DNA from: Vibrio sp. S17_S38
GTDB taxonomy: Bacteria > Pseudomonadota > Gammaproteobacteria > Enterobacterales > Vibrionaceae
Assembly: GCF_014694375.1 (NCBI RefSeq)
Contig: NZ_JAAUWW010000006.1
Span: 1-64,000, forward strand
DNA length: 64,000 bases
Reading direction: 5' to 3'
Shown here: one piece after another, positions 53,671 to 61,568 of the stretch
Numbering within the stretch: position 1 is the stretch's first letter
Layout of the letters: each line of letters starts with the position of its first letter
Position numbers and translations under genes: made by a program
The notes under the pieces: model-generated
The model's database searches: none
Told to the model about the DNA's origin: nothing
Seen by the model: only the letters and a program-made list of their open reading frames with translations

Positions 53671-54504
53671 TTAAAAACCATCAGGCCGAGAATAATCCGC
53701 ATCAGCCGCAGCGACTTGGTTTGCTAGCGGTACGTTAGGTTTGCCACTGCCACGCTGAGTCTTAAGCTCAAACAACCCAACCCATTCAAAATCAATCGAC
53801 TGATCCACAATCCGCTGCTGTAGAGTCTGGTCACCTTGGCTAAGTTTGATGAGTTCATTCATAGCACGGCGTTCACCGCGAGGCGTTTTGAAAGGTTTTT
53901 TGACTTTGGCGCGATAATCTAACCATTGGGCCCAAGCGACTGTGTTGAGCTGTGCAGGTAATTCAGAATTTTCTAAACGAGATTTAAGAACAAGCTTTTT
54001 GCACGCGGTCTTTTTGTTAGTAGTCTCTGGTAGTCTCTGTGTAGTCTCTGTTTTAGTTTGTACAGATCCGCCATCACTGCTTGGCGGATTCGTGCAATCT
54101 AGTGTGTCGCTTTCCGCCATTCTAGTTTGGCGCATTCCGCCATACTGGTTTGGCGCTTTTGTACAATCTGGATTTGACTGTTTTTCTTGCTGTTTTTCAT
54201 CCAATAAAGCGAGTAGCTTGGCATCGTTAATTCGGTAAAAAACACGACAAGGGACACCCTGCTTTTTCTCTTCCAGAATTCCTAAAGACTTGAGCTTTCT
54301 ACGAGCGGTTTCTTGCTCTCTGCGGCTCATACCTGTTTCAGATTCCCATTCATCTTGAGTCTTGTAAAAGTAGCCAGAGGCGTTCGTTCTACGGCTCCAA
54401 TATAGCGATTGACTCAAGAACAACGCACCAGAAATACCAAGGCCAAGCTCAACGAATGGACGGTGAAAAGCGATTGGGCGATCGAGTAATTCAATAAGGT
54501 TCAT
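53671..54504 (-). CDS. Replication initiator, O-like, with the origin inside the gene
   Basis: A 277-residue protein. The N-terminal winged helix (LGISGALFLSQSLYWS; GMSRREQETARRKLKSLGILEE) binds DNA. A variable linker (about 115-165) contains the peptide repeats DCTKAP / DCTNPP encoded by DNA iterons. The C-terminus (WAQWLDYRAKVKKPFK) resembles the domain that contacts the loader. The start at 54504 has GGGGG four bases upstream and overlaps the preceding gene (ATGA). The DnaC-like gene follows 11 bases later. Confidence 0.75.
   Translation of the reverse strand: MNLIELLDRPIAFHRPFVELGLGISGALFLSQSLYWSRRTNASGYFYKTQDEWESETGMSRREQETARRKLKSLGILEEKKQGVPCRVFYRINDAKLLALLDEKQQEKQSNPDCTKAPNQYGGMRQTRMAESDTLDCTNPPSSDGGSVQTKTETTQRLPETTNKKTACKKLVLKSRLENSELPAQLNTVAWAQWLDYRAKVKKPFKTPRGERRAMNELIKLSQGDQTLQQRIVDQSIDFEWVGLFELKTQRGSGKPNVPLANQVAAADADYSRPDGF
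54021..54171. repeat. Candidate replication origin: iterons inside the initiator gene
   Basis: Three copies of a TCCGCCATnCTnGTTTGGCG-type unit start at 54067, 54113 and 54136. They are interleaved with three copies of TTyGTrCArATC-type sequence (54057, 54089, 54158). Next to them, TAGTCTCTG is repeated three times (54021, 54031, 54042). Iterons in the linker of an O-like gene are how lambda and relatives encode their origin. Confidence 0.6.
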
Positions 54505-54767
54505 AGCACCCCCTTGAAATTCAATTTCCAAACGGGTTCATCTGTTACTCGATGAAAATCCGGTGTCAAAATACCTCGACGCTTTAAATCAAGAATAAGC
54601 TCACTGATCTCTTGCTCAGATGCTACGCACCATTTAGATATTTTTGGCAGAGAAATAGATACCACAGCATCAGAGCCACAGCTTTGTGCGAAATACATCA
54701 CTACACACTTTTCTAGAGTGCTTCTAGCTTGGTAAGTTAACGACTGTAAAAATACATTAGCGCCCAT
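54501..54767 (-). CDS. Small winged-helix protein of the replication operon
   Basis: An 88-residue protein starting MGANVFLQSL with a helix-turn-helix (SLPKISKWCVASEQEISELILDLKRRGIL split in two) of the replication-initiator type. Overlapping starts and stops (TGATG before, ATGA after) tie it to both neighbours. Its role is unknown, possibly accessory to initiation or regulation. Confidence 0.6.
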   Translation of the reverse strand: MGANVFLQSLTYQARSTLEKCVVMYFAQSCGSDAVVSISLPKISKWCVASEQEISELILDLKRRGILTPDFHRVTDEPVWKLNFKGVL

Positions 54768-54892
54768 CACACACGCCCTCCATTCTCAACCCAAAGGCGA
54801 GCGAATTCCTCGCGTGTGATTTCTTGCTCTGCTTTTCCATCAAACATCATGTAGTGGTCAACGCCACCTTTGATTACTTTATAAAGTCTCAT
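54767..54892 (-). CDS. Small hypothetical protein (41 residues)
   Basis: A 41-codon frame starting MRLYKVIKGG and ending ENGGRV, whose TGA overlaps the next start (TGATG). AAGGA lies upstream, and the start codon is embedded in GTGCAATGAG, the same box found at several rightward early genes. The tight overlap and box support translation. The function is unknown. Confidence 0.55.
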   Translation of the reverse strand: MRLYKVIKGGVDHYMMFDGKAEQEITREEFARLWVENGGRV

Positions 54893-54958
54893 TGCACATA
54901 GTCCTTTTTACTTTTTATATTGAAGATCGGTTTTGTGCGCATTGTGCTGGTCAGGCAC
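54888..54958 (-). promoter_or_regulatory. CTGACCA hairpin plus GTGCAATGAG start box (minus-strand copy)
   Basis: On the minus strand GTGC-CTGACCA-GCAC (54944-54958) is followed 46 bases later by GTGCAATGAG (54888-54897), which contains the start codon of the 41-residue gene. It is the only copy found in the leftward operon. Confidence 0.55.
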
Positions 54959-54997
54959 GGCACAGATTTGCCATTCATTAAGCGGCTTTTTTGCTGC

Positions 54998-55537
54998 CTA
55001 TTTTTTTGAAATCAAGGTTTCCAAATATTCCAAGATTGGCGAGTGAGACTCTTTCGCCTCTACGACTTCACGGTAAGCATCACGCAGCTGGTCAATGCTC
55101 GCGTTCTCACCTAATGAAATCACCGCTTGAAAGGCTTCTGAGGTTTCTTTGTTGTGGTCATGCAATAATTTATCTCGGTCGGCTTTGGTATCATTGGCAC
55201 CAATCACGGCAACCGAAAACCCAAGTGGCCCTAAAAAGCGGTTTAGCATTTCACACGCACGTTGCGCTGGCATGGCGGTTAATATGGCAGGCAGCAAATC
55301 CAACATAGTGGCTTTGGCTTCAACACTGGTGCGCTCGTTATAGCGGAAGAAGTTTTGCCAGTTATTTTTATCATCTGCCCCAACCGGTTTTAATAGCTGT
55401 TTTGGTTGAGCATCTTCTTCATGCGCTAAATCCAGCTCGTGATATTTACGCGCCACTTTGCTAGTGATTGCATCTTTTGAAAGTTCACACTGCCAACTTT
55501 CAAGTGCGTTACGCATAACGGCTTTAAAACTTTTCAT
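54998..55537 (-). CDS. CII/YdaT-like phage regulatory protein
   Basis: A 179-residue helical protein directly after cro, with FFRYNERTSVEAKATMLDLLPAIL in the middle. Position and pattern (W-x-Q-x-FFR...) resemble the YdaT/CII-like proteins encoded next to Cro-like genes in Rac-type prophages. It would control the lysis-lysogeny choice. The assignment is moderate. Confidence 0.5.
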   Translation of the reverse strand: MKSFKAVMRNALESWQCELSKDAITSKVARKYHELDLAHEEDAQPKQLLKPVGADDKNNWQNFFRYNERTSVEAKATMLDLLPAILTAMPAQRACEMLNRFLGPLGFSVAVIGANDTKADRDKLLHDHNKETSEAFQAVISLGENASIDQLRDAYREVVEAKESHSPILEYLETLISKK

Positions 55538-55607
55538 GTGTTATGTCCTTTGGTTAATAGGTAAAAATAATTACTGTTTGTTTGTACAGAAAAGCGATGT
55601 TCACGAA

Positions 55608-55850
55608 TTAAGCAGCAACATGCTGTAACTTGTGGTTATCAGGTAACGTAAAAGCCGATGGGGTTAACTGCTTGTATTCGATGCCAGTTAATACATGTGC
55701 TTGTTCCATACGTCCGTATTTAGCAGGGAATTCACCTTGTTCAACCCATTTAAGAACGGCCTGATAAGAAACACCGAAGTAATCTGCGGTTTGCTTCATA
55801 GAGCCATTGAAATACTCATCAATGACCTTGGTAACGATATTAATTTTCAT
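55608..55850 (-). CDS. Cro-like repressor
   Basis: An 80-residue protein with an N-terminal helix-turn-helix (MKQTADYFGVSYQAVLKWVEQG). The start at 55850 has GGAG six bases upstream. It is first gene of the leftward early operon and diverges from CI over a shared operator region, so it should repress CI synthesis and moderate early transcription. Confidence 0.8.
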   Translation of the reverse strand: MKINIVTKVIDEYFNGSMKQTADYFGVSYQAVLKWVEQGEFPAKYGRMEQAHVLTGIEYKQLTPSAFTLPDNHKLQHVAA

Positions 55851-55865
55851 CCTTAACTCCATTAC

Positions 55866-55936
55866 TAACTATTGGTTAGATAATTAAACACTAACTGATA
55901 GTTACATGTCAAACAGAATAGAATAACCATTGGTTA
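55866..55936. promoter_or_regulatory. Immunity operators between cro and cI
   Basis: Three 13-bp near-palindromes of the TAACYAWTGGTTA type lie at 55866-55878, 55892-55904 and 55924-55936. The middle one is inside the spacer of the cro promoter. The last one overlaps the start region of a possible cI promoter (TAGAAT at 55919-55924). Two exact relatives lie near 57.7 kb. Confidence 0.8.
55883..55912 (-). promoter_or_regulatory. Promoter of cro and the leftward early operon
   Basis: On the minus strand TTGACA (55907-55912), 18-base spacer containing the middle operator, then TTTAAT (55883-55888), about 33 bases upstream of the cro start. Confidence 0.75.
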
Positions 55937-55955
55937 AAAACTTCGGAATCTAGAT

Positions 55956-56654
55956 ATGAATTACAACGAAAATAAAGCTCTAGAGTTCTCTAAAAGACTT
56001 AATGCTGCTTGTGATAAAAAGGAAATACCGGTTAGAGGGCGAGCTGGATATTTACGCAAGAAATTGCCGTTTGATATTTCTTTAGTTGCGATCCGTAAAT
56101 GGTTAGTCGGTGAGGCGATACCTGACACTAAGCGGTTAGCAGATATTGCCGAGATCGTTGGCTCTACTGTAGAAGAATTGCTAGGTGGACAAGCAAAAGA
56201 AACGCACGCTACAAATGAAAGCGCACCTTCTTATACTGTAGAAAATACTCATTTTGTAAAAGCTCGGTTGGTGCCGTTAATTTCTTGGGTGCAGGCTGGT
56301 CAATTTTGCCCTTCTGATACTCAAGTCTTACCTCAAGACTGTGAAATGATCATGTGCCCTTCTCCCAATGCATCAGAAGAAACTTATGCATTACGAGTTG
56401 TTGGGGACTCCATGACTGCGCCCCACGGCAGAAGTTACCCTGAAGGTATGATTATTTTTGTTGATAAGAAGAAAGTGCCAGAAGTAGGCAAGCGAGTGGT
56501 TGCTAGAACTCAAAAGGGCTACACCTTCAAGCAATTGGCCGAGAATGAATATGGCGAATGGTACCTTAAAGCACTAAACCCACAGTTCCCGCCAATTGTT
56601 GAAGATAACATTGAAATTGATGGCGTCGTTATTGGTAGTTATGATCCTGAATAG
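55956..56654 (+). CDS. CI-like prophage repressor (LexA/S24 autoprotease)
   Basis: A 232-residue repressor. The N-terminal helix-turn-helix lies in about residues 25-70 (FDISLVAIRKWLVGEAIPDTKRL). The C-terminal S24 domain has cleavage site Ala-Gly in WVQAGQF, nucleophile Ser in VVGDSM, and the catalytic Lys most likely in GYTFKQL. It should keep the prophage silent and be self-cleaved with RecA after DNA damage. Its 3' end overlaps the convergent lipoprotein gene by 16 bases. Confidence 0.9.
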   Translation: MNYNENKALEFSKRLNAACDKKEIPVRGRAGYLRKKLPFDISLVAIRKWLVGEAIPDTKRLADIAEIVGSTVEELLGGQAKETHATNESAPSYTVENTHFVKARLVPLISWVQAGQFCPSDTQVLPQDCEMIMCPSPNASEETYALRVVGDSMTAPHGRSYPEGMIIFVDKKKVPEVGKRVVARTQKGYTFKQLAENEYGEWYLKALNPQFPPIVEDNIEIDGVVIGSYDPE

Positions 56655-57007
56655 GATTTCAGAGCCTTTTCTACATTAGGGTAAGTTCCGTTTAAGTAAA
56701 AATCACTTACAGGTGTTTTAGTGAACTTATCCTTATATTGCATTGCTTTTCCATTTGCCGCCCAAACCGTGTATTCCGTATCAGAATGAATCTGAACCCA
56801 GAATAAAGCATGGTTAGCCTCACTAGTTTTACAATCAATAAGCCAAACCGTTTCTACTTCATGTGTTTTACATGTTGCCTTAGCTATGTTGTCTTGAAAT
56901 TCCCACCACAATTTATCTTTTGCTTGATCTACCGCTTTGGGTTGGCTGTTGCAGCCTGTAAGAACGATTAACAACAAAGCACCTAAAGCATACATTCGTT
57001 TTTTCAT
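56639..57007 (-). CDS. Small lipoprotein beside the repressor
   Basis: A 122-residue lipoprotein: charged start MKKRMYA, hydrophobic segment and lipobox VLTGC, then a soluble domain with two further Cys (KATCKTHE and LIDCKTS) that could form a disulfide. No family was recognised. It is the second gene of a leftward pair with the WYL-like gene and converges on cI. Location in the immunity region suggests expression in the lysogen and possibly superinfection exclusion, which is inference. Confidence 0.6.
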   Translation of the reverse strand: MKKRMYALGALLLIVLTGCNSQPKAVDQAKDKLWWEFQDNIAKATCKTHEVETVWLIDCKTSEANHALFWVQIHSDTEYTVWAANGKAMQYKDKFTKTPVSDFYLNGTYPNVEKALKSYSGS

Positions 57008-57019
57008 TAACTTATTTAC

Positions 57020-57610
57020 CTATTTTAGTGGAGCTAAACTTTCCGCATGTACTAGAAATTTATTTGCTGCTTTACCTAAAATCAAAAAATTTGTAGTTGT
57101 TTTCTTTTTAGCTCTGACAGTCCATGGTTTTTGTTTTTCTCTCTTAGATTCAACAAATTCCCCAAGTTGCACATTATACGCGGATTCAATAATCCATTCT
57201 TCATAAGCAAGACTTATCGTTGATGTCTTTTTCAGATTCCCATTTTTAAATCGTTCAAATAACTCCAATGTAAGATCCTCTGCATTGAAAATAACCGACC
57301 AACCTAAGCCTTCAAGAGTATCTTTTGTATGTTCATACATTTCACTTAAAGAGGAAAAATCCATACTTTGAATAGGTACCTCTCTTGTTCTAGGCTGATG
57401 AAAATCCAAATTATCTATTTGAATTTTCTCAATTAAGAAGCTTTTCACTACATTGGTACTATAACAACGAGCCCTAACCTTGCCCGTCATATCATCATAA
57501 CTAATCGGACCTATTTCTCTAACAGCTCCAGGTTGCCTTCCTCCATGATATGCAATCACAATCTTTTCTTTGTTTTCTATCGCACCAATTATCGCTGCTT
57601 CAACATTCAT
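57020..57610 (-). CDS. WYL-like domain protein of the immunity region
   Basis: A 196-residue protein. Residues 15-65 (KIVIAYHGGRQPGAVREIGP, then CYSTNVVKSFLIEKIQ) match the pattern of WYL sensor domains, which bind nucleic acid or nucleotides in defence regulators. The rest is unrecognised. There is no helix-turn-helix in front of the domain. It lies 12 bases upstream of the lipoprotein gene on the same strand. Confidence 0.5.
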   Translation of the reverse strand: MNVEAAIIGAIENKEKIVIAYHGGRQPGAVREIGPISYDDMTGKVRARCYSTNVVKSFLIEKIQIDNLDFHQPRTREVPIQSMDFSSLSEMYEHTKDTLEGLGWSVIFNAEDLTLELFERFKNGNLKKTSTISLAYEEWIIESAYNVQLGEFVESKREKQKPWTVRAKKKTTTNFLILGKAANKFLVHAESLAPLK

Positions 57611-57702
57611 TTAAATTCCTATTTAGATCAATGAATTACTAATCCCTTATAACTCATCATGTTAATTGTTTTTTAGACCAATTTAAAAAAATACAAAATA
57701 AG

Positions 57703-57757
57703 TAACCAATAGTTATTGACAAAATAAAACAGAAACCAATACTATAACCAATAGTTA
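57703..57757 (+). promoter_or_regulatory. Rightward early promoter flanked by two CI operators
   Basis: TTGACA at 57716-57721 and TACTAT at 57740-57745 (18-base spacer) form a promoter. TAACCAATAGTTA occurs twice, at 57703-57715 and 57745-57757, touching the -35 and -10 boxes. The same operator family controls cI/cro, so CI should also silence the rightward operon starting at 57777. Confidence 0.75.
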
Positions 57758-57776
57758 CAGTTAATAAGGAAGATCA

Positions 57777-58037
57777 ATGAACACACTCACTCTAAATGAA
57801 CTAACAGGCGTCACCACTAGCCTTGCTATGTTCCGCAACAACCAAGACGAGCTGCAAGCGTCAATGAGCCACATCCCGGCTTCTGATCCAATTCACGCTA
57901 AGTTTTCTCATTTCAACGCTTTGATGCAAAAGCTAGACGATAACTTGGAAGTACAAATTCAACCCGAGTTATTGGAATTGGTACAAGAAGCCAATACCAC
58001 CTGGCAACAGATCGACAACCGCTTAACTGACCACTAA
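57777..58037 (+). CDS. Hypothetical protein, first gene of the rightward early operon
   Basis: An 86-residue helical acidic protein with no recognised family (MNTLTLNELTGVTTSLAMF; ends NRLTDH). AAGGAA precedes the start. Its stop codon lies within the first CTGACCA hairpin. Being first after a CI-controlled promoter, it would be made very early after induction. Confidence 0.6.
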   Translation: MNTLTLNELTGVTTSLAMFRNNQDELQASMSHIPASDPIHAKFSHFNALMQKLDDNLEVQIQPELLELVQEANTTWQQIDNRLTDH

Positions 58038-58076
58038 GCCAAGCGTTAAACCCAAGCAAGAACTATGTGCAATGAG
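58021..58076 (+). promoter_or_regulatory. CTGACCA hairpin plus GTGCAATGAG box, copy 1
   Basis: Hairpin GCTTA / TAAGC around loop CTGACCA (58027-58033) spans the stop of the first early gene. GTGCAATGAG at 58067-58076 opens a five-codon frame (M-R-L-F-S-stop) ending just before the ribosome site of the next gene. Confidence 0.55.
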
Positions 58077-58101
58077 ACTTTTCTCTTAATAAGGACAAAT
58101 T

Positions 58102-58794
58102 ATGCCAAACCATGTAACCACAATCGTTCAATCCGACTCTGCCGTAATAGAATCAATGCTTAACGGAGATAGATTAGTCGATTTCAATTTAATAATTCCC
58201 AAACACCAAGATTTAGAGCTAGGTAGTTCTTTAGGTATTAATTTGGCGGCAGAAAGCGCAGCGAATTTAATGTGTATGGAACCGACCTCTAATAATGAGC
58301 TTATTGCAAAATTGGAGTTAATTAATCGACTGAAAACCAATGCAATTGAAATGACAGATGAGTGCTTTGAACAATTTGTCCAAATGATGCGTAACAAGCG
58401 AAGTCATGGGTTTTACCATGTTATGGATTTTGCACGAAATGCTTGGGGTACAAAGTGGAATGCTTATGATCAAAGTGCTGAAATAAATACAGATTGTAAG
58501 GTTACATTCGATACTGCTTGGTCTCACCCTGCTCCAGTAATCCTGTTTATATCAAAAAAATTTCCGAACTCAGTAATCAAGGTTAATTACGCCGATGAAG
58601 ATTTAGGTTCAAATTGCGGTTTTTACACCATTCAAAATGGCAATATCACTACACAAAATATTGCGCCTAATTATTCAGAACAAAATGAATCAGAAAAAAA
58701 ATATTGGGCTGAATTTGCATTCAAAATCAAGCATCCAGATGGCAATCCAACTGATTGGGGAATGGATAAGGAATTTAATTACATAGAAGATTAA
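58102..58794 (+). CDS. YubB/DUF1281-like ferredoxin-fold protein
   Basis: A 230-residue protein beginning MPNHVTTIVQ and containing the conserved WGTKWNAYD, TAWSHPAPV and YADEDLGSNCG segments of the DUF1281/YubB (Api92-like) family found on plasmids and phages. Its function is not established. TAAGGA precedes the start. Confidence 0.72.
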   Translation: MPNHVTTIVQSDSAVIESMLNGDRLVDFNLIIPKHQDLELGSSLGINLAAESAANLMCMEPTSNNELIAKLELINRLKTNAIEMTDECFEQFVQMMRNKRSHGFYHVMDFARNAWGTKWNAYDQSAEINTDCKVTFDTAWSHPAPVILFISKKFPNSVIKVNYADEDLGSNCGFYTIQNGNITTQNIAPNYSEQNESEKKYWAEFAFKIKHPDGNPTDWGMDKEFNYIED

Positions 58795-58800
58795 CAAGAA

Positions 58801-58958
58801 AGCCCCCGCCAGTGACCAAACCGACAGGGGCTAACTATGTGCAATGAGACTTTTACATCTCGCTTTCAGTGTACCCCACGGCTGACCACCGTGCAATACG
58901 TTACCCTGAGTGTGAATGTTCAACCAAAACATTCAATTTTAAGGACATGTGCAATGGG
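58801..58958 (+). promoter_or_regulatory. Double hairpin/start-box element, copies 2 and 3
   Basis: AGCCCC / GGGGCT (58801-58832) encloses GTGACCA, followed by GTGCAATGAG at 58839-58848. A second hairpin CACGG-CTGACCA-CCGTG (58877-58893) follows, then a partial box GTGCAATACG, and GTGCAATGGG at 58949-58958, which holds the start codon of the next gene. The frame opened by the first ATG ends exactly in the second loop (TGA of CTGACCA). Confidence 0.55.
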
Positions 58959-59322
58959 CAAGCGGCCATTAACTCAAGCTGAACGTCAAAAACGTTATCG
59001 AGAAAATAACTCCATATTACGCATTGGTGTGTCTTCACAAGAACTCGAAAAGCTAAACGAAATCACCGAGTTTTACGGCTGGCCAAATCAAAGCCTTGAT
59101 AACAGCCAAACCGTTCAACTTATGATTCTTCGCTTTCACCGTGAAGTGGAAACCAAGCGCAAGGAACTCGGAACCTGTAAGCATTGCGGAGAAGATTTAC
59201 CCGCAGGATGCGCCAAGTTAAAACAAGGTGGTTTATTCAAAGGCGATTCAAATTGCTTTCACACCACCAACCGCTTAACGATCACCAACCTAAGTTTGGA
59301 GGCGACCAATGAGCATAATTAG
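58954..59322 (+). CDS. Hypothetical phage protein with basic N-terminus and zinc-ribbon-like motif
   Basis: A 122-residue protein starting MGKRPLTQAERQKRYRENN, a basic helix like those of small DNA-binding phage proteins. CKHCGEDLPAGC near residue 72 may bind zinc. The start at 58954 has AAGGA eight bases upstream; the frame stays open further upstream through the hairpin region, which is unlikely to be coding. The function is unknown. Confidence 0.6.
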   Translation: MGKRPLTQAERQKRYRENNSILRIGVSSQELEKLNEITEFYGWPNQSLDNSQTVQLMILRFHREVETKRKELGTCKHCGEDLPAGCAKLKQGGLFKGDSNCFHTTNRLTITNLSLEATNEHN

Positions 59323-59389
59323 TTACACCATCGCCTGCGCAGTTATTTATTTCATGGTTTTAAGGGGGAACAAAGACGATGCAAAGTAA
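59309..59389 (+). CDS. Very small single-span membrane protein (26 residues)
   Basis: A 26-codon frame starting MSIISYTIACAVIYFMVL, essentially one hydrophobic helix with a charged tail (RGNKDDAK). GGAGG lies six bases upstream. It overlaps the end of the preceding gene and the start of the next, as genuine small phage genes do. The function is unknown. Confidence 0.55.
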   Translation: MSIISYTIACAVIYFMVLRGNKDDAK

Positions 59390-59612
59390 AAAACACAGCT
59401 TGATTGAGAGCGTAAGCAATGTGCTGATCGGCTATCTCGTAGCCCTATTCAGCCAGCTGCTCATCTTCCCGTTCTTCGGCATCGATGTGTCACTGAGCGA
59501 CAACGTATTAATTGGTTTGTGGTTTACCTTAATTTCTATCGTGCGTAGCTACACCCTACGCCGCTTTTTTAACCGCAAGCTACACAGTAATCCAATTGGG
59601 GATATGAGGTGA
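59379..59612 (+). CDS. Small membrane protein (DUF7220-like)
   Basis: A 77-residue protein with two hydrophobic segments (VLIGYLVALFSQLLIFPFFG; NVLIGLWFTLISIVRSYTL) and a basic tail RRFFNRKLH. It matches a short phage/plasmid membrane-protein family seen in early regions. AGGGGG precedes the start. Confidence 0.6.
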   Translation: MQSKKHSLIESVSNVLIGYLVALFSQLLIFPFFGIDVSLSDNVLIGLWFTLISIVRSYTLRRFFNRKLHSNPIGDMR

Positions 59613-59615
59613 TTT

Positions 59616-59951
59616 ATGGCTATAAAGGAAGAAATAATAAATCGTGATGAAAATGGGTTTTGGACACACCGAAACTTTCCAGAGTTTGATGGTTGCGAGT
59701 ATCCGACTAAAGAGCAAATCGATAAATGGTGTAGAGATAATTGTGTCACGTTCGAAACAGTTTGGTTTGAATCTGATGCCTCAGAAGAATTATACGAACG
59801 ATATTTTGAAGAGGAAGATGGTGGCGCATGTGCAGAATGGCAACCGAAAGCCAAACATAAAGATGCGTTTCTATTTTCTATCCATGATACCGAAGATGGC
59901 CCAGTAGCGGTGTTTGCAATCCCAACTAATTTAAAGGTGAAAAATGACTAA
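59616..59951 (+). CDS. Hypothetical acidic phage protein
   Basis: A 111-residue acidic protein (MAIKEEIINRDENGFW; KWCRDNCVTFETVWF). No family was recognised. Its stop overlaps the start of the RNase AS-like gene by eight bases, so it is co-translated. Expression seems likely from the operon context. Confidence 0.55.
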   Translation: MAIKEEIINRDENGFWTHRNFPEFDGCEYPTKEQIDKWCRDNCVTFETVWFESDASEELYERYFEEEDGGACAEWQPKAKHKDAFLFSIHDTEDGPVAVFAIPTNLKVKND

Positions 59952-60531
59952 CTACAACACAACCGTATTCGATACGGAAACCTGTGGCATTGATAACGGC
60001 TCAATCATTCTGACTCTTTCAGCGGTAAAGTTTGACCGTCATGTAAACAAATTAGAACTCAACACTGAATGCGAGTTTCACGTTAACTTGAGTATTTCAG
60101 AGCAAATATTAAAAGGCCGCACTATCGAAAAAGGCACGATTGCTTGGTGGCAAAAGCAAAGTGACGAAGCTAAAAATGCTGCATTTTATGACGAACAAGA
60201 ATCCGTAAAAGAATCGTTAGAAGAATTCTTTGAATTTGTAGAAGGTACTCAAGTTTATTGCCGTGGTACTGACTTCGATCCACCAAAGCTAGCGAGTCTA
60301 TGCAAAGACTTTGGCGTAAAAATGCCAATCAAATACAACGCTTTTCGCGATGTTCGCACCTACATTGATGCATTAACGGATGGAACAAAGGGCTATATAG
60401 AAAACGATGAACCAGAAGGTTTTGTCGCCCATAACAGCCTTTGTGATTGTTGGCGTGATGCAATGCAGATGGTGGCGGCTAAGCAAGAGTTTTCAAGATT
60501 GTCGCTATTAATAATGCCTGAAAAACAATAA
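59944..60531 (+). CDS. 3'-5' exonuclease, RNase AS-like (DnaQ fold)
   Basis: A 195-residue DEDD exonuclease with motif I FDTETCGID, motif II near CRGTDFDPPKLA and motif III in AHNSLCDCWRDA. This resembles the Rv2179c-like/RNase AS group common in phages, which trim RNA 3' ends. Part of the CI-controlled rightward operon. Confidence 0.78.
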   Translation: MTNYNTTVFDTETCGIDNGSIILTLSAVKFDRHVNKLELNTECEFHVNLSISEQILKGRTIEKGTIAWWQKQSDEAKNAAFYDEQESVKESLEEFFEFVEGTQVYCRGTDFDPPKLASLCKDFGVKMPIKYNAFRDVRTYIDALTDGTKGYIENDEPEGFVAHNSLCDCWRDAMQMVAAKQEFSRLSLLIMPEKQ

Positions 60532-60532
60532 C

Positions 60533-60584
60533 CCGCTACTGACCATAGTGGTTAACCCTAGAAAATAAGGAAACGTGCAATGAG
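60533..60584 (+). promoter_or_regulatory. CTGACCA hairpin plus GTGCAATGAG box, copy 4
   Basis: CCGCTA-CTGACCA-TAGTGG (60533-60551) starts two bases after the stop of the exonuclease gene. GTGCAATGAG follows at 60575-60584 and contains the start codon of the YejK-like gene (ATG at 60580). Confidence 0.6.
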
Positions 60585-61560
60585 TATTACTTTAAAAAAC
60601 ATCTTTTTCTGTCAGTTAGTCAAAAATGACCAAGACGAACTGATCATTGAAAACTACCAAACAGAGGCACCAATTAATGCAGGTACCGAGCATATTGTGC
60701 ATTCGGTTCATAACACCTTTATCAGTAAACCTACCCGTGGTTATGGTGTGTTTAAGCCGGAATCAACTGTTCAATGGGCACTAAGACATAAGCCTAAGTT
60801 TGATGAACAAGCCGAGATTTCATCTGTTCGATTACGTGATGAGTTAACTAAATATCCATTTGCTGATACAGGTGTATTGATGTTCGCTCGCTATCAATCA
60901 TTAGCCACTGAATACATGATGATTACATTAATACCTAAGACTCAAGCGATCGACCTTAGCAACAAACCATCTATCAACCCTATTAGCTACCTAGATATTC
61001 AAGGCATCACTTTAGCGGCTCGAATTAACTTAACAGAATATCAAATCAATTCTGAAACTGGCCGTTATGTTCAATTTTTAAAAGGTCGTGCTGGCCGTGG
61101 CGTGAGTGATTTCTTCATCGATTTTCTTGGGTTAGAAATTACCCTCGACAAGAAACACCAAAACCAAGTGTTAATGCAAGCGGTTGAGGATTTCGTTAAC
61201 TCAGGATGGAATAAAGAAGATCATCCCTATGCGCTAAAAGTCGCGAAAGATTGTTGTTTCAATGCAGACAAGAGAGGCGATGAAATCACATTAGAAGAAC
61301 TTTCTGTTGAGCTTGATGGTACTAGTGAATCAAATTTAAAAGACTACATCATGGACAACGGCTACGAGTTAGCAGATTCCATCCCTGTCGATAAAACAAT
61401 GATCGAGAAGTTAGTGAAGTTCAAAGGTGCAGGCGGTGGCTTAAACATTTCATTCGACCGCTTATTGCTTGGCGAACGTGTGTTCTACGATGCAGAAACC
61501 GACACGCTAACAATCAAAGGCACACCACCAAACCTAAAAGACCAAATCACCCGAGCTTAA
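60580..61560 (+). CDS. YejK/NdpA-like nucleoid-associated protein
   Basis: A 326-residue protein of the 37-kDa nucleoid-associated family, with the pattern DTGVLMFARYQSLATEYMMI split across its centre, FLKGRAGRGVSDFFIDFLG and a C-terminal AETDTLTIKGTPPNL. Relatives occur on the chromosome and on phages and conjugative elements, where they may bind DNA or RNA polymerase and help mobile-element maintenance. AAGG lies just upstream of the start. Confidence 0.8.
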   Translation: MSITLKNIFFCQLVKNDQDELIIENYQTEAPINAGTEHIVHSVHNTFISKPTRGYGVFKPESTVQWALRHKPKFDEQAEISSVRLRDELTKYPFADTGVLMFARYQSLATEYMMITLIPKTQAIDLSNKPSINPISYLDIQGITLAARINLTEYQINSETGRYVQFLKGRAGRGVSDFFIDFLGLEITLDKKHQNQVLMQAVEDFVNSGWNKEDHPYALKVAKDCCFNADKRGDEITLEELSVELDGTSESNLKDYIMDNGYELADSIPVDKTMIEKLVKFKGAGGGLNISFDRLLLGERVFYDAETDTLTIKGTPPNLKDQITRA

Positions 61561-61568
61561 TTATTACG

